Source of the DNA: Selaginella tamariscina
Lineage: Eukaryota > Streptophyta > Lycopodiopsida > Selaginellales > Selaginellaceae
NCBI GenBank assembly: GCA_003024785.1
Contig: PUQB01000368.1
Coordinates: forward strand, 62,001-126,000
DNA length: 64,000 nt
Reading direction: 5' to 3'
Part shown: positions 1-12,299 of the stretch, piece by piece
Position numbering within the stretch: position 1 is the first letter of the stretch
How the letters are laid out: the number at the start of each line of letters is the position of its first letter
Made by a program: the position numbers and the translations under genes
The notes under the pieces: model-generated
What the model saw: the letters and a program-made list of their open reading frames with translations, nothing else
Told to the model about the DNA's origin: nothing
Databases searched by the model: none

Positions 1-338
1 TATTGACCTACTTATACCTATAGAACTTATATAGTAATAATAGAAGAATTTAATTGTTTATTAACGTCCACCATTTCACCGGAAGTTCAATATTCAAAAA
101 GTGATTCTTGTATATAACATTAACACGTCCATTTAAAATCCAACTCAGATTCAACACAGTAAATTAATATTTATTGATAATTAATAATAAATATTATAAA
201 TATAACATGATAATGCAGAAGTTTAGAGATGAAGGAGACGTATTTGAAGTCTTCAAAGCACTGAAAGATACCGTAAATATTATATAAACCACTAACCTGT
301 CTTAAGTCCAAATCATTTTAAATATATATATATTATAT

Positions 339-342
339 AGAG

Positions 343-380
<38 letters not shown>
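339..380. repeat. (GA)n microsatellite
   Basis: About 42 bp of GA dinucleotides interrupted once by GAAG, preceded by a short AT tract. Confidence 0.95.
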
Positions 381-868
381 TCAACACGGAAACTCTACTA
401 GTTCATATTCTTACCCAGTCTCATCAGATTTAGTTAAGTAGTTTGCTCAAACATAATTCAAGTATCTATATATATATATTGGAATGGGTCGTGAGAAATT
501 GACTTTCAATAATGCTATTATAACATGCGTTATTAATAGTAAAATTTTTATTTTCACATGTTCAAAACCTTATTCTTTATTGAAATGTATGAGAATTTTT
601 AAATATATTATTTAATGTATTCACAAATTATATATTTTTGATGTCAGATTTACATTTGTCAATAAGCTCGTGAAACACGTGTAATCGTTACAGATTTTCG
701 CAGTCAAGTCCATCCTCGATATATAAATTAATAAAAACATATTAGCATATACGTCTGCACCACGTAATGCATACGTATAGCTTGTAGTTAAGACTGCACA
801 TATACATGAAAGGGCAGTCACAAAGGATTATTAAATTATATATGTGTTCCACATGTGTGTGTGTGCGA

Positions 869-873
<5 letters not shown>

Positions 874-932
<59 letters not shown>
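874..932. repeat. (TC)n-(AC)n compound microsatellite
   Basis: Uninterrupted TC repeats run directly into AC repeats. The same TC-to-AC junction recurs at 10457-10562 and 24180-24270, so it is a common compound type in this genome. Confidence 0.95.
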
Positions 933-933
<1 letters not shown>

Positions 934-982
934 CAGACAAACTTTATACGTTTACCTCTTATTAAATCATGTGCTAGATCCA

Positions 983-1608
983 TTAAGACTTGAACCACAG
1001 AGAAACCAGGTATGCTAGAGAAAGAAGAAAGATTAAGAGAACAACTGATGTGGTTAACACCGATTTAGACGGGGTTTCGTCCTTGTTAACCATGGGCATT
1101 TGGTCCTCACCAAACTCAAGAGCAGCATATTCCATCACTTGTTTCTCTACAAGCTTCTCTCTTCCTACGAGACCCCAGAGAATATGCTCATATACCTCCA
1201 CTTGTATTGTAGCAACAAAGGACTCTACACAGTCTGGTTTCCATTCTGTCTTCCCAATTGGAGCAAATATCGGTTCCGAAAATGATTCAGGAGGTGCACT
1301 AGAGGTAATCTGCAAAATTAATGATATAATCAATAATATATAAATATAAATATATAGTATCCATATTAATTATGCAAGTGTGTTTATGTGCATGTATAAC
1401 TTTCAATATGCACGTGTGTATATATATGTATTGATACATACCACACTCACGTACATTATGTATATGTATACATATACCTATATGTGTACACACACATATT
1501 GAAGTTTATATCTACATATATTGTGTACCTTACATATACTATTTGTGTGTATATATGTATACCAAGTACACTCATTACAGAACACATAGCTACCTATTCT
1601 CCAAGACA

Positions 1609-1656
<48 letters not shown>

Positions 1657-1678
1657 TATATATATATATTATATATAT

Positions 1679-1751
<73 letters not shown>

Positions 1752-2655
1752 TTACCTTCACAGTGTGTGATGGACTAACAGCAGTCAAGCAGAACTTCCC
1801 TCAGAAGGATTAATATATAGAAGAGTGAACAAGGTCGCAACTTGAGTTATTCGCATATCCAAGTTAAGGTTCCCGGATCGATACCCAAGTGTAACAACAA
1901 ATGGAGTATTAAACAAGTTAAATGGGCGAAATCTAGCCGCAGAGCAAACAAGATGCTGGGTATTATCCGAGGATATTCCCTGTAGCCAGACGTGACCGCC
2001 CGGAAAACTGGTTCCCCAGTTCTTTTCCTGATGCACAAATCCGGTGCCGGAAAATGACGTATTTTGGGTTTTATCGGTGAATGTGTATGTTGCTTGTGAA
2101 CCCAGTGTGTGTATGTGCCAATGACATGGGAAATATGGGACTTTCCGTACCCATCCCTCCGGACCATTGTAACTGTTTTGGGAATCCCATGGGAACTGTT
2201 TAACAAGGAAATCATATATTATATAACACACACACACACACACATATACTGATGTGCAACGCTAACCTGGAATGTATTGGTTTCAATCTTGAGTTTATAG
2301 TTGTCAAACTCAACGTGAACTTCTGACGTAAGAGGCCTCATAACCATTTTCGCAAGTCCCTTTGCCTCCCATTGAAATCCCTTTGGCTTGTTTCCAACGT
2401 CATCACCACCATCAGGAACTACTGAAGTAAGCTTTGCGTCCTATATACATTCGACAAGTATATAATGTAATAATGTGTACACATATAATATCTGTAAGTT
2501 ATATATATATAAATTTCATGTGTATGGGAGAAATATTGTTAATACATGTGTGTGTGTGTGTAAAAACGTTTCCATATAAAAACACAAGCACATACACACA
2601 CACACATTAACGCCGGTGGAATGCCCTCACACACATAGGAGTGTGATATATATAT

Positions 2656-2709
<54 letters not shown>

Positions 2710-3616
2710 AGAAGGGGGGGGGGGGGAGGAGAGAGAATATGTTAAAACGATATATAATAAACACGTTTATACATGAATATACATATAATATAGCAGCATT
2801 TTGTAACTATAGTTTACACTCTTATAATTCATATCTGCATTGGATCAGATTTTGATAAAACTATAGAGTTCTTATAAATTCTCTAATCTAATAATTTATA
2901 TCTGTTTGAACCGATATTAATGTATAAAGAATAAAGAATGTTTTTATTTGCTTTCACAGTGGTGCTACAAATAATAATCAGCTAACATATGCAGATATTT
3001 AATATTATATATATATATATAAAACTTATATTGTTCGAATTAGCTGAGTTTTCTTAGTTTGTTTTATTAATAAAACATGTAAAACCTGGGAGTTCTCATT
3101 TAATGATGTATTTTTTAATTATTTGATTTGTTAAACAAATTTACAAGGTCTCTATATACTTTTATATTAATAAGAAAAATCTTCGACCCAATATAAATTA
3201 AGTATTATAAGCTATAAATTAAAACCCATATAACGAAACTCGGTGAATAGAATTTTCTTTTACAGTATAGCATATTAAAGTGTCAACTGTAGATAAATTA
3301 ATAAATAAATGTAGAACTGCATTTACACGCACCAAGATGATTAACCTTGTATAATTAATAAAAACACAAAAATTAATAATAAATTAAATAATTAAGTACC
3401 TTTGTGATTGTAGCGAGGCAGTGTGTACTTGGAGACGAGGAATGGAAGAGCAGAGTGACCTGGCTCTCGTCTGTGGCATAATTCGTTGCAACAAATTACG
3501 GCGGCGCTGAAGTGTTTTGAATGATCTGTAACACGGGTATACCATCCCTCGAAAGATGGATACGGCCGAATATTCTCTGGAAGAAGACGGCTGTTGTTGG
3601 GCTTGTGAGGATCCAT
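983..3616 (-). CDS. Tocopherol-cyclase-like (lipocalin-like) protein with C-terminal membrane anchor
   Basis: The minus-strand exons resemble the tocopherol cyclase family (Pfam Tocopherol_cycl). The first exon (3400-3616) begins MDPHKPNN and contains the family opening motif FEGWYTRV. A second exon near 2255-2435 reads on from DAKLTSVVPDGGDD. The third (about 1890-2215) contains GWVRKVPYFPCHWH and then QEKNWGTSFPGGHVWLQ, matching the conserved 'EKNWG..FP..W.WLQ' signature. The last exon (983-1320) ends in a roughly 20-residue hydrophobic helix and a short cytosolic-type tail. In plants the family closes the chromanol ring of vitamin E in plastids; the C-terminal membrane anchor is unusual for VTE1, so a different lipid substrate is possible. 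Exon 1 to exon 2 phase does not join cleanly, so an exon may be missing. The end of exon 3 is also uncertain. Confidence 0.72.
1610..1751. repeat. (AC)n then (GA)n microsatellites inside an intron
   Basis: AC repeats at 1610-1654 and GA repeats at 1682-1750 with an AT linker. They lie in the last intron of the minus-strand tocopherol-cyclase-like gene, close to the donor side. Confidence 0.93.
2667..2735. repeat. (AG)n followed by a poly-G run
   Basis: AG repeats end in 13 consecutive G at about 2714-2726. A second poly-G run follows a (TG)n tract at about 17297-17308. Both could form G-quadruplexes. This one lies in a long intron of the tocopherol-cyclase-like gene. Confidence 0.9.
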
Positions 3617-4896
3617 GGATGATCAGATTCATAATCATACTTCTCCATTTGTTGTAAATGATTCATTCATTCATTTCCTAAATTTAAAGGGGGAAAAAAA
3701 TGAATAAAGCACTTCAACTTTTGATATGCATGAAACTCATGGTTCCTTTAACGCCAAGTATAAGAAAAGGAATGGTCGACGTGGTTACATACCACACATA
3801 CATATGCACGCGTACAAACTGGTTATATGTATATTTTAATTAATTATTTGAAAACATCGATCTTAAATGTTTTTCTTCTCTACATTATTAATTAATTTTA
3901 AATTAGGCTAAATTATTATAAGAACTGTAATTTAAAATCAAAGGTGCTCAAATATTATTGTGAGTGATAAAATTGCTAACTTATATTAGTATACCTCAAA
4001 AATAAAAACAAACATGTTATTTTAAATAAAGAAAAGATAATATTAATACATTTCAGAATCTTACAACTGTAGAAATATATGATTAAACTCAGCAAATACA
4101 ATTGAATCTTATACAAAGGGTTTGACCTTTAAAATATATTGCAACTTAACATAAATTAATAAAAATTAAATTAAATTAAATTATTTAATTATTAGTACAT
4201 ATGTCCACCGCTGATGAATTAATTATTAATAATAATTTATTAATTAAAAAATTTTAATTTAATTATTATTCTTAATAATTTATTTCTAAATTAATTTTTT
4301 TAACCCCATAGTATTACATGGATTCATGATGGCCGTCGGATGTAATCACCCATATCATTTATACATGATCGTCTAACCTAACGACTTGTTTATAATTTAA
4401 TATGACTAAACAAATAAATAGACATAGTGAATAAAACATAACTATATAGATTAGGTACTTTTTTTTAATTACCTAAAGATAGTTTAACACTAGTATAAAT
4501 CATATTCATATTGTTTAAACCCTTTATCTTAACATGAATTATTATTAATTTATTTTGTAATTATCATCCAATTAAGAATATTTTGTTGATCGATATTCAA
4601 ATTCCCATACGATATTATTACTAAATTATAACTTTTCCCAATAATTTAAATCATTTAGTTAAAGTATATTCTTGAGATATACTTTCTAGAACCTTATATT
4701 TACGCATATATCAAAATAATATATACTATTTAAAATATTATTTAATTTACTATATATATAAAGCCAATACGGTAGTATATGCTTAGAGATGCTCATATTC
4801 ACTAACCATATTTAGAGTCTTAAACCAAGTATGGATACCCTCATGCAAGTATTTAATCAGTAATTAGGGAAGATTAAAACCTTTTGATTCATAATC
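3617..4896. other. Divergent spacer between tocopherol-cyclase-like gene and PHT1
   Basis: Strongly AT-rich 1.28-kb spacer between two head-to-head genes. It holds a P1BS-like site (4664-4671) and a TATA-like stretch TATATATATAA at 4751-4761, about 140 bp before the PHT1 start. No coding potential is visible. Confidence 0.7.
4664..4671 (+). promoter_or_regulatory. P1BS-like phosphate-starvation element
   Basis: GTATATTC fits the PHR1-binding consensus GNATATNC and lies 226 bp upstream of the PHT1 start codon. PHR1 sites are known to drive PHT1 transporters when phosphate is scarce. In such AT-rich sequence a single match can arise by chance. Confidence 0.4.
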
Positions 4897-6631
4897 ATGG
4901 GTATCGAGGTGCTGGCCGCCTTAGACAAGGCTAAGACGCAATGGTACCACCTCACAACTATTCTCATAGCTGGCATGGGTTTCTTCACAGACTCGTACGA
5001 CCTCTTTTGTATCACTACTGTCGTCAAGCTCCTTGGCCGCCTCTACTACTACGATCCTTCTACAGGTGTGTGTGTGTCCGCGGCGCGCGCATGTGTGAGA
5101 GAGAGAGTATAATATGAACGTGTTTATTACAGGTAAACCAGGAGCACTACCAGCAAACGTCTCTTCTGCAGTAACTGCAGTTGCACTATGCGGGACTCTT
5201 GTTGGGCAGATATTCTTTGGTTGGCTTGGAGACCGTCTTGGCCGAAAGAAAGTCTATGGTATAACTTTGATGCTCATGTTTTCTCCTCGATTGCATCGGG
5301 TCTCTCTTTCGGGCATTCGGCTAAGGGTGTCATTACAACCCTTTGCTTCTTCAGGTGCGTGTGTGTGTGTGTGCGTGCGTGTGTGTATAGCTTATCCTTC
5401 GTTTAGGTTCTGGCTTGGATTTGGCATAGGAGGAGACTATCCATTGTCAGCCACGATAATGTCTGAGTACTCAAACAAAAAGACGAGGGGAAGCTTCATA
5501 GCTGCAGTTTTCGCTATGCAAGGGTTTGGTATCTTAGCTGGTGCTACTGTGTCACTCGTTGTAGCCAAGATCTTTAGAGATGCATATCCAAGCCCCATTT
5601 TCGCCACGGATCCCATAGCGTCTACCCCTAAAGAAGCTGACTATGTATGGAGGATCATACTCATGTGTGGTGCCATCCCCGCCGCTCTCACATATTACTG
5701 GAGGATGAAGATGCCCGAGACTGCTCGATACACGGCCCTCGTTGAGGGCGATGTGCAAAAGGCTGCAGAAGACATGAGTAACGTACTGCATGTCAAGATC
5801 GATGCTTCAGAGTCATTGGTACGTGTCTACATACACAGTTGTGTTCCATAGATCTTATGAAAGAAAGATCTTTTAATTCGTGTTTGCAGTTGCTCCTGTG
5901 CCCAAGTATGGATTATTCTCTAAGGAGTTTCTTGCTAGGCATGGACTGCATCTATTGGGAACCACAACCACGTGGTTCTTCTTGGACATAGCGTTTTACA
6001 GCCAGAATTTGTTTCAAAAGGACGTGTTTACTGCAGTAGGCTGGTTAGACACCGCGAAGAAAATGAGTGCACTGCAGGAAGTGTACCAAGTCTCTAGGGC
6101 TCAGGCACTGATCGCACTTTGTTCACTGTTCCTGGTTACTGGGTAACTGTGGCACTCATAGATCGCCTTGGTAGGTTCAAGATTCAGCTAATAGGGTTCT
6201 TCTTTATGACTGTATTCATGTTCTCGGTTGCAATTCCGTATGACTCTCTCAAGGACTCGCACCACTTAACGTTCATTGTGCTCTATGCGTTTACGTTCTT
6301 TTTTGCCAATTTTGGGCCGAACAGCACCACATTCATAGTGCCTGCTGAGATTTTCCCGGCCAGATTAAGGTCGACTTGCCATGGAATATCGGCTGCAGCG
6401 GGTAAAGCAGGTGCGATAATTGGCTCGTTCGGATTTCTATATGCTTCTCAGAACACAGATAGAAAGCTGGTTGACAAGGGGTACTCGCCTGGTATAGGGA
6501 TGCAGAAAGCTTTGATTCTTCTTGGGGTGTGCAATGCAGTAGGTTTCTTCTTCTCTTTTCTTGTTCCGGAGACGAAAGGAAAGTCACTCGAAGACTTGTC
6601 TGGGGAGAATCAACAGGAAGTTTCTGTTTAG
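4897..6631 (+). CDS. PHT1: PHT1-family high-affinity phosphate:H+ symporter
   Basis: Plasma-membrane phosphate/proton symporter of the major facilitator superfamily with 12 expected membrane helices. Exons are 4897-5065, 5133-5354, 5407-5818 and 5890-6631. Family marks include the N-terminal [10 protein letters not shown], the loop [14 protein letters not shown], the PHT1 signature [14 protein letters not shown] at about 5430-5475, and the C-terminal [15 protein letters not shown]. Total length of about 510-520 residues is normal. Three single-base gaps break the frame: in a T run near 5280 (LMLMF to SSIASG), at the exon 3/4 junction, and near 6123 (ALCS to TVPGYW). Each is repaired by one base, so assembly error is likelier than inactivation. 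Introns 1 and 2 begin with GT-rich microsatellites. A P1BS-like element lies upstream. Confidence 0.94.
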
Positions 6632-6741
6632 AATCAGAGTTAGGTGCTTGTAATCGGCTATGTAAAACCGCATAACTAGAGTATATGCTCGCAATTTTTC
6701 ATGTGATTCTCTCTCTACTACACACACACACACACGCGTAG

Positions 6742-8836
6742 ATGAGCAACACACTAGATGAACTAGCATCATGCATACAAGCATGCAACAAGTTATGCGA
6801 AGCAAGACAGATACACACCACAATTCTCAACCAAATACTCATCGCAGCAACATCTATCTATCCAATCTGATAATCCAAATGTACGGGAGGTGTGGCAGTG
6901 CAGAAGATGCATACTCCGTATTCACCAAACTACCTCAACCCAACACATTCTCTTGGAACATCTTGCTCCAGGCATATGCCCAACGGGGCATCTGCAACAA
7001 GCGCAAGAAACCTTCAAAGTTATGCCGCAAAGAACAACTGTTTCGTGGAATGCACTGATCAAAGCACTCATTCTGAATGGGGAGATCACCCAAGCTGAAT
7101 TTCTCTACAGAAAAATGCCAGAGAAGAGCCTGGTATCGATGAACACAATGATAACTGCATATGCCCAGAACGGGGACGCCGGAAAAGCAAAAGAAATCTT
7201 CGATACAATCCCAAGTCCGAACTTGGTATCCTGGAATGCACTCTTAAAAGCATTTACAGAGTCCCAAATGGTGCACGAAGTGAAACATATATTCGAGAAG
7301 ATCCCACAGAAGGATGTAATCTCATGGACTACCGCGCTTACAGCTTTTGCCAAGTGTGGGCATTTGCAAGAAGCTGAAGAACTCTTTCAGAGAATGCCGA
7401 TGAAGAACGTGGTCTCTTGGACAGCAATGCTACAGGTGTTTGTAGAAAACGGGGAGCTGCAGAAAGCAAGAGAAGTGTTTCAAGCAATGCCAGATCGAAA
7501 CACTGTATCTTACAACACCATGATCGCAGCTTGTTCGGGTTTTCACGACGAAGCCGAGAGATTGTTCGCTGAAATGCCTAGCCCAGACATCGTATCGTTC
7601 AACACAATGATACAGGCATATGCCCAGAACGGGGATATACAGAAAGCAAGAGAGTTCTTCAACAAAATGCCGCTCCACGACTATGTTTCATGTTCTTCCA
7701 TGATTATTGCATTAAGCGAGAGTGGACACCTTCAAGAAGCCGAGTATATGTTTCAATCGATCAAGTTTAAGAACCTGGTGATGTGGAATGCAATGCTTTC
7801 TGCATATGCCCATGAAGGGCATGTCGAACAAGTCACTAAACTCTTCAATGCGATTCCCCAGCACGATTCTGCTTCATGGGAGACTCTTTTCCAAGCATGC
7901 TCGTGGTTTAGCAAACTCGAAACATTAGAGGAAATCTTTTCAAGAATGCCAGAATTGAATTTAATAAGCTGGAACACCATGGCTTCCGTATACTCCCAAT
8001 ATGGAGATGTCAACAATGCCTTGCGTGTCTTGGAAATGGCGAGGAGAGAAACATTGTTTCATGGAACATACTCTTGAATGCATATACACTGAGGTGTGAA
8101 GTCACGCACGCAAGGGACGTGTTTGTTTCGATGCCGGAGTACGACAAAACCTCTCGGACTACCATGGTGAGTGCATATGCGAGAACGGGGCATTTAGAAG
8201 AAGCCCAAATGGTGTTTGACACAACGTACGAGAGAGACGAGGTGCTGTGCACGGTAATACTCAGTGCATATGCCCAGAAAGGGCATATCACACACGCAAA
8301 GAAGATGTATGATGAGTTGCCGGTTCACGATATTATTGTCGACTTCCGTGATGCTTGTTGATATGCCAGAATGGGCATATGCAAGAAGCGAAGCGTATGT
8401 TTGATGCCGTCCCTTATAAGGAGCCTTCTCTATGGAACTCAATGCTTGCTGGTACGCGCAAAGTGGTTGCTATTCGATCGCATGTAAACTCTTCATTGAA
8501 ATGTATGAACGGACGTGGTGTCGTGGAATACTGCAGTGGGAGCGTATGCTCAATACGGGATACACATTTGTTATCTCACATGATGGAGCTCGAAGGCTAC
8601 GAGCTGGACGAGATCACATTTACAACGATGCTCGTCTCGTGTAGCCGAGTAGGAGTTGTAGAAGAAGGCCTACATTGCTTTAGTTTAATGCAGTATGACC
8701 ACGGGATGGTGCCTATAAGGAGCATTACTATGCAATGGTTGATGTTTATGTGAGAGCTGGGCAACTGGAAAATGCAGAGGATCTAGTAAGGAATATGCCG
8801 TTCTTCCCTAACGATGCAGCGTGGGGGAGCTTGCTG
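6742..8836 (+). CDS. PPR protein with P/L/S-type repeats, frame broken in several places
   Basis: Predicted organellar RNA-binding pentatricopeptide repeat protein. The usual N-terminal lead-in (ELASCIQACNKLCEARQIH) starts at the ATG at 6742. About 18 repeats follow, many with the pattern 'VSWNTMI.AYAQNG....A...F..MP'. The longest unbroken run is 6890-8077. Translation shows frame breaks near 6842, 6985, 8040, 8365, 8440 and 8560, and one in-frame TGA near 8358. The last recognisable block (MVDVYVRAGQLENAEDLV...AWGSLLW) runs to about 8836, where a donor-like GTATGT follows; no E or DYW domain was found. The many breaks and the missing end suggest a pseudogene, but PHT1 next door has similar one-base breaks, so assembly error cannot be excluded. 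Confidence 0.85.
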
Positions 8837-8940
8837 TGGGTATGTTTCTATGTCAACATAATATATAAAATAGCTTAAAAAAACGAATATATTCATATGA
8901 ATATTCTAGCATTTGCTAAATTGTTATATACATAAAGATT

Positions 8941-9900
8941 TTAATTAACAGGAGGCCCTATTCCTAGAACGTCGAGTTGCACATAACCTGATGCAATGGC
9001 AGCTCCAAGTATTACTATAGGTGGACCAAGTACAAAAAGACCAATTGTGGCAAATGTCCTACACACACATAGCATATATGTTATATAAGAAATTAAATAC
9101 ATAAATATAAATTTTATGTACCGTGAGTAGTCACGTTGGGAGACTTTGTTGAGGTACTCTTGTCTCCTTATGTTTCTTTGCACAGAAATAGATGGCTTTC
9201 TAGTTCTTGTAAACACTAAGGGAACTGAAAAACTCGAGCTTTGGTTGCTTCCATGTGCCTCTACCAGCTTGTTTCTAATTGTATTCGTGTCTTCGTACAC
9301 ACACACACACACACACAAAGTTAGTACATGGAATATGCTTGTAAATCTGTATGCATATTGATAATACCTCTTCAGTGTGTGTGTGTGTGTATGAAGACCA
9401 CACAACACACACACACACACAGATCTAAAAACTAGAGTATGTATATCCTATATATACATATATATAGGAGGATACATAAACATACCTTCATACTATCACT
9501 GTAACCCACACATACATACACACACGGCATACACAAACGCCACATACATACTCTCTCTCTCTCTCTCTCTCTTCTATTATATATATATATATATATATAT
9601 GAGCACCAAGTGTAGCTTACTTGCAGTTGAAGAGGGCGTTAGGATGTCCAAGCGCTCAAGAGTGGCCTGTGTAGAAGAATCTGCAGAAATAATACAATTG
9701 TTCAAAGCCCTTGTATATTATACAATACGTACCTAGATATACACAATACATTTTATACATATATATGCGTTAATAATTATATAAAATTGGGAGTTACCAG
9801 TGGGAGCATTCTCAAGTTCAGCTTGGGAATGCACTCGGAACTTATGTATTCTTTCACCATTGAACACGCAGGTGTTTGCAACCCTAGTAAGCACAGCCAT
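8941..9900 (-). CDS. Small single-pass membrane protein, probably organelle-targeted, unidentified
   Basis: Four minus-strand exons join cleanly: 9798-9900, 9621-9680, 9122-9290 and 8941-9058, giving about 149 residues. The N-terminus (MAVLTRVANTCVFNGERIHKF) is basic and hydroxylated with few acids, like an organelle transit peptide. The C-terminal third holds one hydrophobic segment (TIGLFVLGPPIVILGAAIA) and ends LDVLGIGPPVN. The segment before it (RRQEYLNKVSQRDYSR) is charged. Consistent phases at all three introns argue for a real gene. I do not recognise the family. A (GT)n microsatellite lies near the acceptor of exon 3. Confidence 0.7.
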
Positions 9901-10350
9901 GATTCACATTCATAAAAAATCCCACATTAATATACTACTGTTCCCTGGACGGAAACCCTCCTCTGTTAATTTAACTGAGCACATTTTCTGTGGACCCAAA
10001 AACGCCAGCATTTACAATTGCATGTCGTTACCTAATCAAGCAACATTTCGAATTTTACCATGCCCAGGTGTTCAATTCCTACCAAAACATCAAATATACA
10101 TGCAGTCAGTACTATATCTATATATATATATATATATATATTTATTTATTTGTGTATTTGTTTCCCTTTATTAAACTCCGAATAGAATTTTTAAATTTAT
10201 TTATATATTTATTAAATAATTAATTATATATATAGAACATATAAACATAAATTTTAATATTTAAGTTGAAGTTTAAATTGAACTGCCGAGGTTATTTAGG
10301 ATATATATGTAATTTCTCTATATAATATAAGTGAATGAGTAAACAAAATC
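9901..10350. other. AT-rich spacer
   Basis: AT-rich spacer between the small membrane-protein gene and tRNA-Arg, with an (AT)n tract around 10120-10150. I see no gene in it. Confidence 0.65.
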
Positions 10351-10423
10351 GACCACGATGGGATTCGAACCCACGACCTTTGGATCCGAAGTCCAATGCG
10401 CTAATCCACTGCGCTACGCGGCC
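10351..10423 (-). tRNA. trnR-TCG: tRNA-Arg (anticodon TCG)
   Basis: The reverse complement starts GGCCGCGTAGCGCAGTGGAT and ends with GGTTCGAATCCCATCGTGGTC. It folds as a 73-nt cloverleaf: a 7-bp acceptor stem with G-U pairs, D-arm GCGCA...TGCGC-like, anticodon stem TTGGA/TCCAA around loop CTTCGGA, and T-arm with loop TTCGAAT. The anticodon TCG reads CGA arginine codons. There is no intron and CCA is not encoded. It lies between two protein genes on the same strand. Confidence 0.95.
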
Positions 10424-10450
10424 TTACTGTTGTTGTTTTAATAATGCGAA

Positions 10451-10454
10451 TCTC

Positions 10455-10524
<70 letters not shown>

Positions 10525-10528
10525 CTCT

Positions 10529-10562
<34 letters not shown>
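10451..10562. repeat. Long (TC)n with (AC)n end
   Basis: About 95 bp of TC repeats with two short interruptions, then AC repeats. It lies between tRNA-Arg and the 3' end of the coiled-coil gene. Confidence 0.95.
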
Positions 10563-10563
<1 letters not shown>

Positions 10564-10579
10564 ACACATTACATACAAA

Positions 10580-12082
10580 TTAGGCTTTTAGTGGAGCATA
10601 TTTATTGGCTACATCCATGAGATCTGCATTTACATGTATGAGGTTCTCAATCACCTGTTATGATCATACATGCAAAACAAAAAAAAAAAAAGTTAACTCC
10701 ACTGTGTGTGTGTTAATTATATATATATATTACCTTTGCGTGCTGTTGCAAGTTAACTTGGAACATATTTATTTCTTCTTCCCGATTTCTCAAAGTTTCA
10801 ATAGCTGTATCACGCTCTTTGCAATTCTTCTCACACTCATCCATAAGTTGTGCAATTGCCATAGCCTGGATAATATAAAAAATCCTAGTTTAACATTTAC
10901 TTATGTATACTCCGCGACTGCTATTGATCTCTTATATATATGTTGTTTTTCTAGTCTACAGTGTGCGTGCGTGCGTGTGTGAAACACGCTTGTGTAGAGT
11001 GTGTACAGGTCTGCTGTTTAGTTAACTACATAGTAACTATATCTCTATAGTATGAAACGTTTAGCATGTGTTAAGTCATGAAACAAACCTGACGCTCGAG
11101 AATACTCGTTTTCACTGCACACTCTTCAGCAAGCTTCGCTTTCTCCATAGAAAGATTGTCCCGTTCTTTCACCAGAGCCTGTAAATGATGAACCACGTCC
11201 CTATACAAACTCATATACATAATCCGATCAAAAATATAATGTGTCTATGGAGGTATGATATGATCTATATACACAGGCCAAATGATAAGTTTACAGTACA
11301 TACCGGCTTTGAGTGTCATGCTGAAACAAGTCTTGTTGTTGCATCTGCAACCGAGACATTAACATGAAGTTGTCTTTTAACAAGTTTTCTTTGCCAACCA
11401 GCTGCAAAACGAGTTAAATAATTACCTAGCAAATTGTACACACACGCACGCACGCACGCACACAACTTGCCTCATTTTGCAAAGAGTGATCAGTTCTTCA
11501 TTTCGAGCCCTTCAGTAGATAGCTCTGCAGATAAACTATCCTTCACCTTCTCAAGTTGCTCGTAAGCTTCTACACCTGTGTACTGAAAACATCATTTAAA
11601 ACATTGTATTTATCTTCACGTCATTATTGGTTTTTGTGGAGCCATACATATATGAATAACTTACCAGTAAGCTGATGCAAGCGTGCCAAAACTCGTCATG
11701 AACCTGTCCTAAATGAAGTTAGCATATATATACATATATCTGCGTTGTGTGTCTGTATGCACGTATGTAAGTATGACTATCTATCTATCTATCTATATGT
11801 GTGTGTGTGTATGTATATGTATGTATGTAATATTATATGCAAACCTGTGTTGATACGCCTACAATCAAATATTTGTTAAAGTGTGTGTGTGAGAGAGCGA
11901 GAGAAGCTGTACTGTTTCCAGATGAACTCCTCGTGGCCTGTGAAGGAAATCGCAGCTCGATCAAGTGCATGAACAATCCGAAGCAGCTCAAACAGCTTCT
12001 TCAATTTGGATCCATCACTGCTGCCATCCTGCAATTCCGAGAGCAGGGCCAGCGCCATCTGATACTCGTCCACTGCATTCAT
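10580..12082 (-). CDS. Coiled-coil protein, unidentified, divergent partner of DRC4
   Basis: About seven minus-strand exons. Exon 1 (11913-12082) reads MNAVDEYQMALALLSELQDG and then a helical region. Later exons lie near 11669-11715 (HDEFWHACISLL), 11470-11602 (GVEAYEQLEKVKDSLSAEL), 11303-11402 (LVGKENLLKDNFMLMSRLQ), 11090-11180 (ALVKERDNLSMEKAKLAEEC), 10735-10866 (AMAIAQLMDECEKNCKERD) and 10580-10654 (VIENLIHVNADLMD..., stop TAA). The last five form one continuous coiled coil of about 170 residues. Two one-base breaks are visible (exon 2 and near 11540 in a G run). It starts 217 bp from DRC4 on the opposite strand, which would suit a cytoskeletal or axonemal role, but I cannot name the family. 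Confidence 0.75.
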
Positions 12083-12299
12083 CGCTCTCAAACCCTAATC
12101 CTCTGTTTCCAGAAGAACCCTAATTTAGACATCTTTACAATGATTGACTTGAATATGGAATATTCACAAAGTTGCGGGCGGGCGAAGAGGTGGGAGAAAT
12201 GAACGGCTAAGATAAGACAGGGAAATCGGACGGCTAGTAAGCCATGACGAAGAACACCGTGTCATTCTTTCAACATTCTATCACGCACAGCTGAGAAAG
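12083..12299. promoter_or_regulatory. Bidirectional promoter of coiled-coil gene and DRC4
   Basis: 217 bp separate two divergent start codons. Telo-box-like AACCCTAAT motifs sit at 12089-12125 on the plus strand, as in other promoters of this window. Confidence 0.6.

Larger units (their letters stand above)
1..982. other. AT-rich intergenic sequence with microsatellites
   Basis: No coding exon is supported here. The stretch is AT-rich with a (GA)n tract at 339-380 and a (TC)n-(AC)n compound microsatellite at 874-932. It lies downstream of the minus-strand tocopherol-cyclase-like gene, so any unmarked 3' UTR of that gene would fall at its right edge. Confidence 0.7.

Noticed and set aside
742-927. 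Open frames made of CVCVCV, SLSLSL, THTHTH or REREER repeats across the window
   Set aside because: These are translations of GT, TC, AC and GA microsatellites without coding evidence.
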